DNA of 64,000 nucleotides from Demequina sp. TMPB413. GTDB lineage: Bacteria > Actinomycetota > Actinomycetes > Actinomycetales > Demequinaceae. The notes below the pieces were generated by a model. That model had not been told where the DNA came from. It did no database searches and saw only the letters and a program-made list of their open reading frames with translations. Both the position numbers and the translations under genes were made by a program. The stretch spans positions 248,001 to 312,000 of the forward strand of contig NZ_CP096184.1 of the NCBI RefSeq assembly GCF_020447105.2. The letters are read 5' to 3'. Shown here piece by piece: positions 57,374 to 64,000 of the stretch. Positions within the stretch are counted from its first letter, which is position 1. Every line of letters begins with the position of its first letter.

Positions 57374-58795
57374 TCATCCCTTCGGGGTGTACGTCAGGGG
57401 AGTGTGAGTGCTGGCCACGAGGTCTCGCAGCGACTCGAGGGTGCCGCCTGCGGCGCCGAGTGCGCGCGCCTGTACCAACACATTGCCGAGTGCGGTGGCC
57501 TCGACGGGCCCCGCGATCACCGGCAATCCGGCTCGGTCCGCCGTCCTTTGGCACAAGAGCGCGGCCTGCGAGCCGCCGCCCACGAGATGGATCCTGCGGA
57601 CCTCCTGCCCGCTCAGCGCAGCCGCTTGGTGGACCGTCGCTGCGAAGGCGGACGCGAGGCTTTCGATGATCGACCGCACGAGTTCCGGCCGGCTGGCAGG
57701 CGTCCTCAACGAGTGCTCGGTGCAGTAGTCCGCGATGCGTGGCGCCATGTCTCCCGGTGCGAGGAACCGCTCGTCGTTGGCGTCAAACACCGGGACCTCC
57801 GAGGTGACATCGGCTGCCGCCGCCAGTAGGGCCGCGAGGTCGACATCCGCCCGATCAGTCCGCCTCCACGCTGCCACAGTCTCGTTCAGTAGCCACATGC
57901 CCATGACGTTGTGCAAGAAGCGCGTGCGGCCGTCGACGCCGCCCTCGTTGGTGAAGTTCGCGTCCCTGGCGGCGTCGCTCAGGATGGGCTTCTCGGTCTC
58001 GACTCCCACCAGCCCCCACGTGCCGCAGGAGATGTAGGCGCCGCCCGGCTCGGTCATGGGCGTCGCCACGACGGCCGACGCGGTGTCGTGAGAGCCGACG
58101 GCGACCACGGGCGTTGCCTCGGGAAGGGCAGACGCTCCAGCGACGTGGGCGAGCAGGGTTCCGACGGTCTGTCCAGGCTGGATAAGGCGCGGGAACAACG
58201 CGCGGGGGAGCCCCAGGCGGCTCATGAGCTCGCCATCCCACTCCATGCTGGCGATACCGAGCAATCCGGTGGTCGACGCGTTGGTCGCCTCTGCGACCGT
58301 CTGGCCCGTGAGATACCAAGCGATCAGGTCAGGCACAAGCAGCATCGTCTCGGCGACGCCGAGCATTCCCTCTTCTCGCTCAACCGCCAGTTGATAGAGA
58401 GTGTTGAAGGGAAGGAACTGGAGGCCGTTGCGCGCGTAGAGCTGAGCGAAGGGCTCCTGGTCGTGCACCAACTCCACCCCGCGAGCCGTTCGCTCATCGC
58501 GGTAGTGAAACGGCTCGCCGAGCACGCGCCCGCCGCGCAAGAGCGCGTAGTCGACCGCCCACGCGTCGATGCCTATCGAGGCAATGGTCTCCGTCGCCGC
58601 GGCGGTGCGCAGGCCGTCCAGGACGTGTGCGTACAGCTGCTGGACATTCCAGTGCAGGCCGTCTGGTGTGGCGATCGGTCCGTTGGGAAACCGCCCGGCC
58701 TGCTCAAGCGCGAGGAGTCCAGGGCCTACGTGCCCGACCATGACGCGGCCAGAGGTGGCGCCAAGGTCGACGGCGGCGACGGAGACGGTTGTCAT
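57374..58795 (-). CDS. rhaB: Rhamnulokinase RhaB
   Basis: A 473-residue FGGY-family kinase: [15 protein letters not shown] start (phosphate-binding), [14 protein letters not shown] with the catalytic Asp, [12 protein letters not shown] and the ATP-binding [18 protein letters not shown] near the C-terminus. It phosphorylates L-rhamnulose. The ATG at 58795 overlaps the rhaEW stop (ATGA). Confidence 0.95.
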   Translation of the reverse strand: MTTVSVAAVDLGATSGRVMVGHVGPGLLALEQAGRFPNGPIATPDGLHWNVQQLYAHVLDGLRTAAATETIASIGIDAWAVDYALLRGGRVLGEPFHYRDERTARGVELVHDQEPFAQLYARNGLQFLPFNTLYQLAVEREEGMLGVAETMLLVPDLIAWYLTGQTVAEATNASTTGLLGIASMEWDGELMSRLGLPRALFPRLIQPGQTVGTLLAHVAGASALPEATPVVAVGSHDTASAVVATPMTEPGGAYISCGTWGLVGVETEKPILSDAARDANFTNEGGVDGRTRFLHNVMGMWLLNETVAAWRRTDRADVDLAALLAAAADVTSEVPVFDANDERFLAPGDMAPRIADYCTEHSLRTPASRPELVRSIIESLASAFAATVHQAAALSGQEVRRIHLVGGGSQAALLCQRTADRAGLPVIAGPVEATALGNVLVQARALGAAGGTLESLRDLVASTHTPLTYTPKG

Positions 58796-60831
58796 CTCAG
58801 AAAGGCGGCGGCGACGCCAGCGTCGACGGGGACGTGCAGGCCCGTCGTGTGTGTCATGTCGGGGCCGGTGATCACGGCCGTAGCGTTGGCGACGTGCTCG
58901 GGGAGCACCTCCCGCTTCAAAATGGTGCGCTGAGCATAGAACTCGCCCAACTTGTCCTCCTCGATCCCGTAGGTCTTGGCCCTGTTGGCTCCCCATCCGC
59001 CAGCGAAGATTCCGGAGCCTTTGACCACTCCGTCTGGGTTGATGCCGTTGACCTTGATGCCGTGCTCGCCGAGTTCGACCGCGAGCAGCCTCACTTGGTG
59101 TGCTTGGTCGGCCTTCGTGGCGGAGTAGGCGATGTTGTTGGGGCCAGCGAACACTGAGTTCTTGGAGGCGATGTAGACGATGTCGCCGCCCATGCCCTGA
59201 GCGATCATGACTCGCGCGGCCGCTTGCGAGACGAGGAAGGATCCCTTGGCCATCACGTCGTGTTGGAGATCCCAGTCCTGCTCCGTCGTCTCGAGCAGCG
59301 GCTTGGACAGCGACAGTCCGGCATTGTTGACGACGAGGTCCACGCCGCCGAAGGCGAGCACCGCCTGGTCCATGGCCGCCTGAACGGCCACGGGTTCTGC
59401 CACGTTTGCCGCGACGCCCACCGCGACGTCGGGTCCACCGAGTTCCGCCGCAGCCTCTTGTGCCTTCGCGAGATCGAGGTCGGCAATGACCACGCATGCG
59501 CCCTCCGCCGCAAGACGGGTGGCGATGGCCTTGCCGATGCCAGACGCTGCACCGGTGACAAGGGCTACGCGGGTGGCGTGAGACTTCGGGCGCGGCATCC
59601 GCTGGAGTTTCGCCTCCTCAAGAGCCCAGTATTCGATGTTGAACTTCTCGGCATCGGAGATGGGTGAGTAGGTCGACAGCGACTCGGCCCCGCGCATGAC
59701 GTTGATGGCGTTGATGTAGAACTCGCCGGCGACCCGTGCCGTCTGCTTGTTGCGGCCAAAGGAGAACATCCCGACGCCAGGTACCAGCACCACGGCGGGG
59801 TCGGCACCGCGCATGGCGGGAGAGTCGGCATTGGCGTGTGCTTCGTAGTAGGCCTGGTAATCAGCTCGATAAGCGGCGTGCAGCTCTTTGAGCCGGGCAA
59901 TCGTGTCCTCGAGCGGCACGTCGGCAGGCAGGTCGAGAACCATGGGCTTGACCTTGGTTCGCAGAAAGTGGTCGGGGCAACTGGTGCCGAGTGCCGCCAG
60001 CCGCGGGTGCTCCGCGTGAGCGAGGAATCCCAGCACCACCTCGTCATCGGTGAAGTGACCCACCATGGGTGAGTCCGTTGACGCGAGGCCGCGAATGACA
60101 GGGGCAAGCGCCGCCGCCTTGGCGCGTCGCTGCTGCTCGGTTAGCGCGCCGTAGCCTGGCAAGGCGGCGCCGAAAGGCTCGGCCCTGCCGTGGTCGGCGA
60201 TGTAAGTAGCGGCGGTGTCGATGATCTCCAGCGAGCGCGCTTCGCACTCGTCAGACGTATCGCCCCATGCCGTGATGCCGTGCCCACCAAGGATGCAGCC
60301 GATCGCCTGCGGGTTGTCCCGCTTGATCGCCGCGATGTCGAGCCCCAGTTGGAAACCGGGACGACGCCACGGAACCCACGCCACGCGATCGCCAAAGATG
60401 GTGCGGGTCAATGCCTCGCCGTCGACCGCTGCCGCGATGGCGATGCCCGAGTCGGGGTGAAGGTGGTCGATGTGTGGTGCGTCGACCAGGCCGTGCATGG
60501 CGGTGTCGATGGAGGGAGTCGCGCCGCCGACGCCGTGGCGGCAGTAGTCGAAAGCCGCCACCATCTCGTCCTCGCGTTCGACGCCAGGGTAGACGTCCAC
60601 CAGGGCCAGGAGCCTGTCGAGCCTCAGGGCGGCCAGCCCATTGGTCCCGAGCGTGCCAAGGTCACCGCCGGAGCCCTTGACCCACAGCAATTCCACGTCC
60701 TCGCCCGTGACGGGATCGCTCACCATCCCCTTGGAGGAGGTGTTTCCGCCGGCATAATTGGTGTTCTTGGGATCGGCGCCGAGGCGCCGCGATCTGGCAA
60801 TGAGTTCAGCTGCGGTGACGGGGACGGTCAC
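58792..60831 (-). CDS. rhaEW: Bifunctional rhamnulose-1-phosphate aldolase / lactaldehyde dehydrogenase RhaEW
   Basis: A 679-residue fusion. Residues 1-400 form a class II aldolase (YAGGNTSSKGMV; zinc His in HIDHLHPDSGIAIA and GGHGITAWG). Residues 420-679 form a short-chain dehydrogenase (ALVTGAASGIGKAIA; VVNNAGLSLSKP; active-site region ASKNSVFAG and YSATKADQ). It makes DHAP and L-lactaldehyde and oxidises the latter to L-lactate, so rhamnose carbon flows on to lldD. It is 54 bases from rhaI and coupled to rhaB. Confidence 0.94.
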   Translation of the reverse strand: MTVPVTAAELIARSRRLGADPKNTNYAGGNTSSKGMVSDPVTGEDVELLWVKGSGGDLGTLGTNGLAALRLDRLLALVDVYPGVEREDEMVAAFDYCRHGVGGATPSIDTAMHGLVDAPHIDHLHPDSGIAIAAAVDGEALTRTIFGDRVAWVPWRRPGFQLGLDIAAIKRDNPQAIGCILGGHGITAWGDTSDECEARSLEIIDTAATYIADHGRAEPFGAALPGYGALTEQQRRAKAAALAPVIRGLASTDSPMVGHFTDDEVVLGFLAHAEHPRLAALGTSCPDHFLRTKVKPMVLDLPADVPLEDTIARLKELHAAYRADYQAYYEAHANADSPAMRGADPAVVLVPGVGMFSFGRNKQTARVAGEFYINAINVMRGAESLSTYSPISDAEKFNIEYWALEEAKLQRMPRPKSHATRVALVTGAASGIGKAIATRLAAEGACVVIADLDLAKAQEAAAELGGPDVAVGVAANVAEPVAVQAAMDQAVLAFGGVDLVVNNAGLSLSKPLLETTEQDWDLQHDVMAKGSFLVSQAAARVMIAQGMGGDIVYIASKNSVFAGPNNIAYSATKADQAHQVRLLAVELGEHGIKVNGINPDGVVKGSGIFAGGWGANRAKTYGIEEDKLGEFYAQRTILKREVLPEHVANATAVITGPDMTHTTGLHVPVDAGVAAAFLR

Positions 60832-60885
60832 GAGGCTTCCTCTCTGGTGGTGGGGGAGGGACGGGCTGGCGTGGTTGCGGCGCGG

Positions 60886-62052
60886 TTAGGCGCCCCAGCC
60901 GGCCTGAGTGCCGCCGACTCGGTCTGCGGCGATCTGTTCTTGATAGCCCGATGCCGCGTAGGCGGCCATCGGATCGGCTGGGAGGCCGCGCTCTTGCCGC
61001 CAGGAGGCGAGGTCAGCGCGGACATCGGTGTAGAACGCGTCCATGAGGATGCCGTTGGCCGCGAGCACATCGCCGGCGATTTGAGCGTCGTCAAGAGCCG
61101 CGCGGTCGACCAGTAGCGCGCGCGCGGTCATCTCCTGGACGTTCAGCACTGAGCGGATCTGGCCAGGGATCTTGGCCTCAATGTTGTGGCACTGGTCGAG
61201 CATGAAGGCCGTGTCGCCGTCGTGGCCGTAGCCTCCGCCGCGGATGACCTCGACGATGATCCTGAAGAGCTGGAACGGGTCCGCAGCGCCCACGATGAGG
61301 TCGTCGTCCGCGTAGAAGCGGGAGTTGAAGTCGAACGAACCGAGCTTGCCGAGCCTGAGCAGCTGCATCACGATGAACTCGATGTTGGTGCCTGGCGCGT
61401 GATGGCCGGTGTCGAGGCAGACGGTGGCGCGAGGACCGAGCGCTGCGCACTGCGCGTAGCTGGTACCCCAGTCGGGAACGTCCATGTGATAGAACGCAGG
61501 CTCGAAGATTTTGTACTCGAGCACGAGGCGCTGGTGTTCGCCGATGCGCGAGTAGATCTCCTGCAACGACTCCGTCAAGCGGTCTTGACGGCCCCGCATA
61601 TCGTCCTGGCCAGGGTAGTTGGTGCCGTCCGCCAACCAGATCTTGAGGTCGCGGGAGCCCGTGGCGTCCATGATGTCGATGCACTCGAGGTGATGGTCGA
61701 TCGCCTTGCGACGAATCCGCGCGTCGCGGTGTGCGAGCGAGCCAAGCTTGTAGTCGTCATCCTGGAACGTGTTCGAGTTGATGGTGCCAAGACCGACGCC
61801 GTGGTCCTCCGCGTGCGCGCGCAGGGCCGAGTAGTCGTCGACCTTGTCCCACGGGATGTGCAACGCGACCGTAGGGGATAGCCCGGTGTACCGGTGAACT
61901 TGCGCAGCGTCGGCAATTTTCTCGAACGGGTTCCTTGGAGTCCCTGGCGTGGTGAACACCCTGAAGCGAGTGCCGGAGTTACCGAACGCCCACGAGGGCA
62001 GTTCGATCGCTTGTTCGCCAAGGCGTGGGGAGATGGCGGCAAATGCTGGCAT
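60886..62052 (-). CDS. rhaI: L-rhamnose isomerase RhaI
   Basis: A 388-residue TIM-barrel isomerase of the type found in Actinobacteria and Thermotoga (distinct from E. coli RhaA): IELPSWAFGNSGTRF, HLECIDIMDATGSRDLKIWL, VLEYKIFEPAFYHMDVPDWG, CLDTGHHAPGTNIEF, FNSRFYADDDL. Metal ligands are the Glu, Asp and His residues in these strands. It converts L-rhamnose to L-rhamnulose and is the first gene of the operon, behind the 62078 operator. Confidence 0.95.
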   Translation of the reverse strand: MPAFAAISPRLGEQAIELPSWAFGNSGTRFRVFTTPGTPRNPFEKIADAAQVHRYTGLSPTVALHIPWDKVDDYSALRAHAEDHGVGLGTINSNTFQDDDYKLGSLAHRDARIRRKAIDHHLECIDIMDATGSRDLKIWLADGTNYPGQDDMRGRQDRLTESLQEIYSRIGEHQRLVLEYKIFEPAFYHMDVPDWGTSYAQCAALGPRATVCLDTGHHAPGTNIEFIVMQLLRLGKLGSFDFNSRFYADDDLIVGAADPFQLFRIIVEVIRGGGYGHDGDTAFMLDQCHNIEAKIPGQIRSVLNVQEMTARALLVDRAALDDAQIAGDVLAANGILMDAFYTDVRADLASWRQERGLPADPMAAYAASGYQEQIAADRVGGTQAGWGA

Positions 62053-62077
62053 GACGTCGTTGTCCTAGTTCCGGGAG

Positions 62078-62089
62078 TGAATCGTTTCA
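62078..62089. promoter_or_regulatory. Rhamnose-locus operator upstream of rhaI
   Basis: TGAATCGTTTCA, 26 bases before the rhaI ATG; the reverse complement is upstream of rhaD. The adjacent TGACGTCGTTGTC (62051-62063), which includes the rhaI start codon, also recurs there. Confidence 0.78.
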
Positions 62090-62190
62090 ATTGGGTCGAG
62101 ATTACGGGACGTCTGGTCGGGTGTCAAGAAGAGGCGGGCAGGGTCCCGTTCGCACTGCTCGGAACCGTGGCGGGTCGCCGGTAAGCGGTT

Positions 62191-62226
62191 TCTGAGATAC
62201 GCTCAGATCATTGAGAGCGCACTCAA
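62191..62226. promoter_or_regulatory. Two palindromes upstream of the MFS gene
   Basis: TCTGAG-N5-CTCAGA (62191-62207, perfect arms) and the near-palindrome TTGAGAGCGCACTCAA (62211-62226, one mismatched pair, LacI-like centre), 38 bases before the MFS start. They differ from the rhamnose operators. Confidence 0.6.
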
Positions 62227-62263
62227 CGGCGGCGCTCCTGCCATCCGCCCGAGGAGACCGCGC

Positions 62264-63574
62264 TTGTCCGTCGACCCAGATCCGGTACCGCCGCGGTCGT
62301 GGTTCATTGACCTCGCGCCGCTGCGGGAGTCCCCGGCGTACATGCGATTCTGGACGAGTGGTGTCGCGGCCGGTATCGGCACCCAGCTGTCGGCCGTCGC
62401 CATCGGCATTCAGGTGTACGACATCTCGGGGTCGACGGCCGCCGTGGCGCTCGTTGGCGGCTTCGCGCTTGGGCCCATGATCATTATGGGCATCTTTGGC
62501 GGCGCCATCGTCGACGCCTTTGACCGCAGGCGCGTGCTGATCGTCGCCTCGTTAATCGCCTTCGTGGCTCCCATCGGCATCGCGACTCTCGCATGGTTCG
62601 ACGTGACGGCCTTGTGGCCGTACTACGTGTTCACCACCGTCGCCTCGACGGTGGGCGCAGTGGTGGGAGCCGCGCGCTTCGCGATTCACCCTCGGCTTGT
62701 TCCGTTCCGGTTGCTCCCCGCCGTCGCGGCGTTGTCCGGACTCAGCGCTGGGCTGCAATCCGCGGTGGGGCCGACGCTCGCCGGCGTCCTGGTCGCGACG
62801 GTCGGCTACGCCTGGACCTACACGATCGACGTAGGGCTCTTTTTGGTCGGACTATGGGGGATCATCTCCCTGCCCCCGATCATCCCCGCCAAAACCTCGC
62901 GCGTCGGCCTCGCCGCTTTGCGCGATGGCTTCGCGTTCCTACGCACCGCCGGCAATCTGCGCGTCGCGATCGCGATGCAGATCGCCACCATTTCCTTTGG
63001 CCGCGTCTACGCGATCCTGCCGGCCGTCGGCGCTGTCCTCATTGGAGGTGGCGCGATCACCGTCGGCCTATTGGCAGCGTCGGCCGCAGTGGGTGTCGTC
63101 CTCAGCGGGCTTGCCTCTGGAAAGGTAGGCAGCGTGCGTCGCCACGGCAAGGGGATAGCGCTCGCCTCTACCTCGCTCGCGCTGTCGATCGGGTCCTTTG
63201 GCGCCATCGTGCTCGCGCTCGACCTGGCCGGCGTCGAGGCGAATGCTAGCGCCGCCCACGTGCCCGCGCTGGTGGCGTTGTGCTTCACGCTGATGGCCGC
63301 GGGAGCGAGCGAGAACATCAGCGGCATTTTCCGCACCACGATGATGCAGCAGGCCACGCCCGACGAGATGCGCGGACGCTTGCAAGGGCTTTACACGCTC
63401 GTGCTGTCGGCGGGGCCGCGCATGGGCGACGTCTTCGCGGGTTTTGTCGCGGCAGCAGGCGCGCTGTGGTTCCCCCCGCTACTGGGAGCGGTGCTCATCG
63501 TCTCTGTGGTCGCGGCGCTCTATCGCGCGCGGCCAGGGTTCCGCCACTACGACGCTCTGGAGCCAGCGCCATGA
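62264..63574 (+). CDS. MFS transporter of the DHA3 exporter type
   Basis: A 436-residue protein with about 12 hydrophobic segments. The first loop motif reads GAIVDAFDRRRVLIV, and the protein resembles enterobactin/macrolide exporter-type MFS proteins. The substrate is unknown; it does not look like a rhamnose importer. The TTG at 62264 follows GAGGAG by 7 bases and extends the protein to a full N-terminus; an ATG at 62342 is the alternative. Confidence 0.85.
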   Translation: MSVDPDPVPPRSWFIDLAPLRESPAYMRFWTSGVAAGIGTQLSAVAIGIQVYDISGSTAAVALVGGFALGPMIIMGIFGGAIVDAFDRRRVLIVASLIAFVAPIGIATLAWFDVTALWPYYVFTTVASTVGAVVGAARFAIHPRLVPFRLLPAVAALSGLSAGLQSAVGPTLAGVLVATVGYAWTYTIDVGLFLVGLWGIISLPPIIPAKTSRVGLAALRDGFAFLRTAGNLRVAIAMQIATISFGRVYAILPAVGAVLIGGGAITVGLLAASAAVGVVLSGLASGKVGSVRRHGKGIALASTSLALSIGSFGAIVLALDLAGVEANASAAHVPALVALCFTLMAAGASENISGIFRTTMMQQATPDEMRGRLQGLYTLVLSAGPRMGDVFAGFVAAAGALWFPPLLGAVLIVSVVAALYRARPGFRHYDALEPAP

Positions 63575-63662
63575 GCGCATCGACGGGCCTCGCGTACCGA
63601 CCTACCGTAGAGACACGCACGAGCGTGCTCTCCCACCCACCATGTCAGTCAAGGAGAACAGC

Positions 63663-64000
63663 ATGACACTGCAGTGGATTCGCGTCGACGGCGCGAACTT
63701 GGTCAACGAGACGGGCGCGACGGTGCTCCTGTCAGGCGTCGGGCTTGGCGGGTGGATGAACATGGAGAACTTCATCACCGGTTACCCCGGTAATGAAGAG
63801 GCTATCCGTCGCGTGATGTTGGATCGCATGGGCCAGGAGTCATACGACGCCTTCTTCGACGAGTTCTACGACGCCTTCTTTGGCGAGGACGACGCTGCAC
63901 ACCTCGCGTCGCTCGGCATCAATTCGGTGCGGATCCCCTTCAACTACCGCCACTTCGAAGACGACATGGCCCCCTTCCAGTTGAAGGAAGAGGGGTTCGC
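63663..64000 (+). CDS. Glycoside hydrolase family 5-like protein (partial, runs off window)
   Basis: The first 112 residues are visible, with no stop before the window end. The sequence (RVDGANLVNETGATVLLSGV, LGGWMNMENFITGYPG, HLASLGINSVRIPFNY) is typical of the N-terminus of GH5 beta-glycanase-type TIM barrels, where the SVRIPFNY strand holds the conserved Arg. The catalytic Glu residues lie beyond the window. There is no signal peptide, so it may be cytosolic. The ATG has AAGGAG 7 bases upstream. Confidence 0.87.
   Translation, partial: MTLQWIRVDGANLVNETGATVLLSGVGLGGWMNMENFITGYPGNEEAIRRVMLDRMGQESYDAFFDEFYDAFFGEDDAAHLASLGINSVRIPFNYRHFEDDMAPFQLKEEGF

Noticed and set aside
62264-63574. MFS gene as the rhamnose importer
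   Set aside because: It resembles DHA3-type exporters, is on the opposite strand and has different palindromes from the rhamnose operator.

Overview
This is 64 kb of a high-GC actinobacterial chromosome. GTG and TTG starts are common and ATGA overlaps frequent. Several gene families point to Actinomycetota: a mycothiol-type SigR/RsrA pair, a fused KGD-type 2-oxoglutarate decarboxylase, a 24-residue bL37, an Rv3235-like protein beside SecA, and the aroA-rsgA-hisN set. The carbohydrate genes (GH5, rhamnose catabolism) suggest a member of the Micrococcales such as the Cellulomonas/Demequina group, but the genus is an inference.

Layout. 1-12.5 kb is conserved housekeeping: comF, hpf, an EamA exporter, secA, Rv3235-like and LysM proteins, a small HTH protein, a SAF-domain/CpaE-like pair, a diguanylate cyclase and hisN. 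12.6-30 kb is an accessory locus of secreted RHS polymorphic toxins. It holds a DNRLRE-type companion protein, a 2544-residue RHS protein with an unrecognised C-terminal tip and a lipoprotein partner, then two orphan RHS tip cassettes (a TNT-type NAD glycohydrolase tip and a second unrecognised tip), each followed by an overlapping small candidate immunity gene. A third RHS remnant is frameshifted and split by a complete IS21-family element with a 4-bp target duplication. 30-34.7 kb carries an AbiE-like toxin-antitoxin pair with twin operator palindromes, a DUF222/HNH protein and a Fic protein with a degenerate active site. The housekeeping order resumes at rsgA, so the accessory block appears inserted between hisN and rsgA.

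34.8-41.4 kb: rsgA, a Gfo/Idh/MocA oxidoreductase, aroA, DoxX, sigR with its own SigR-type promoter, rsrA, bL37 and a lone pilT. 41.5-55 kb: a MazF-type toxin-antitoxin pair, an SGNH hydrolase coupled to kgd, two CNNM/CBS membrane proteins, a VanY-like carboxypeptidase, an adhesin-like lipoprotein, a patatin, thymidine kinase and a divergent lysE/argP pair.

54.8-62 kb is an L-rhamnose catabolic locus on the minus strand: rhaI, the bifunctional aldolase/dehydrogenase rhaEW, rhaB and an L-lactate dehydrogenase-like lldD. After a tRNA-Arg comes a second, stand-alone rhamnulose-phosphate aldolase, rhaD. The same 12-bp operator, in opposite orientation, lies upstream of both rhaI and rhaD. Together these genes can take rhamnose to DHAP plus lactaldehyde, lactate and pyruvate. 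The window ends with an MFS exporter behind two palindromes and the start of a GH5 glycoside hydrolase.
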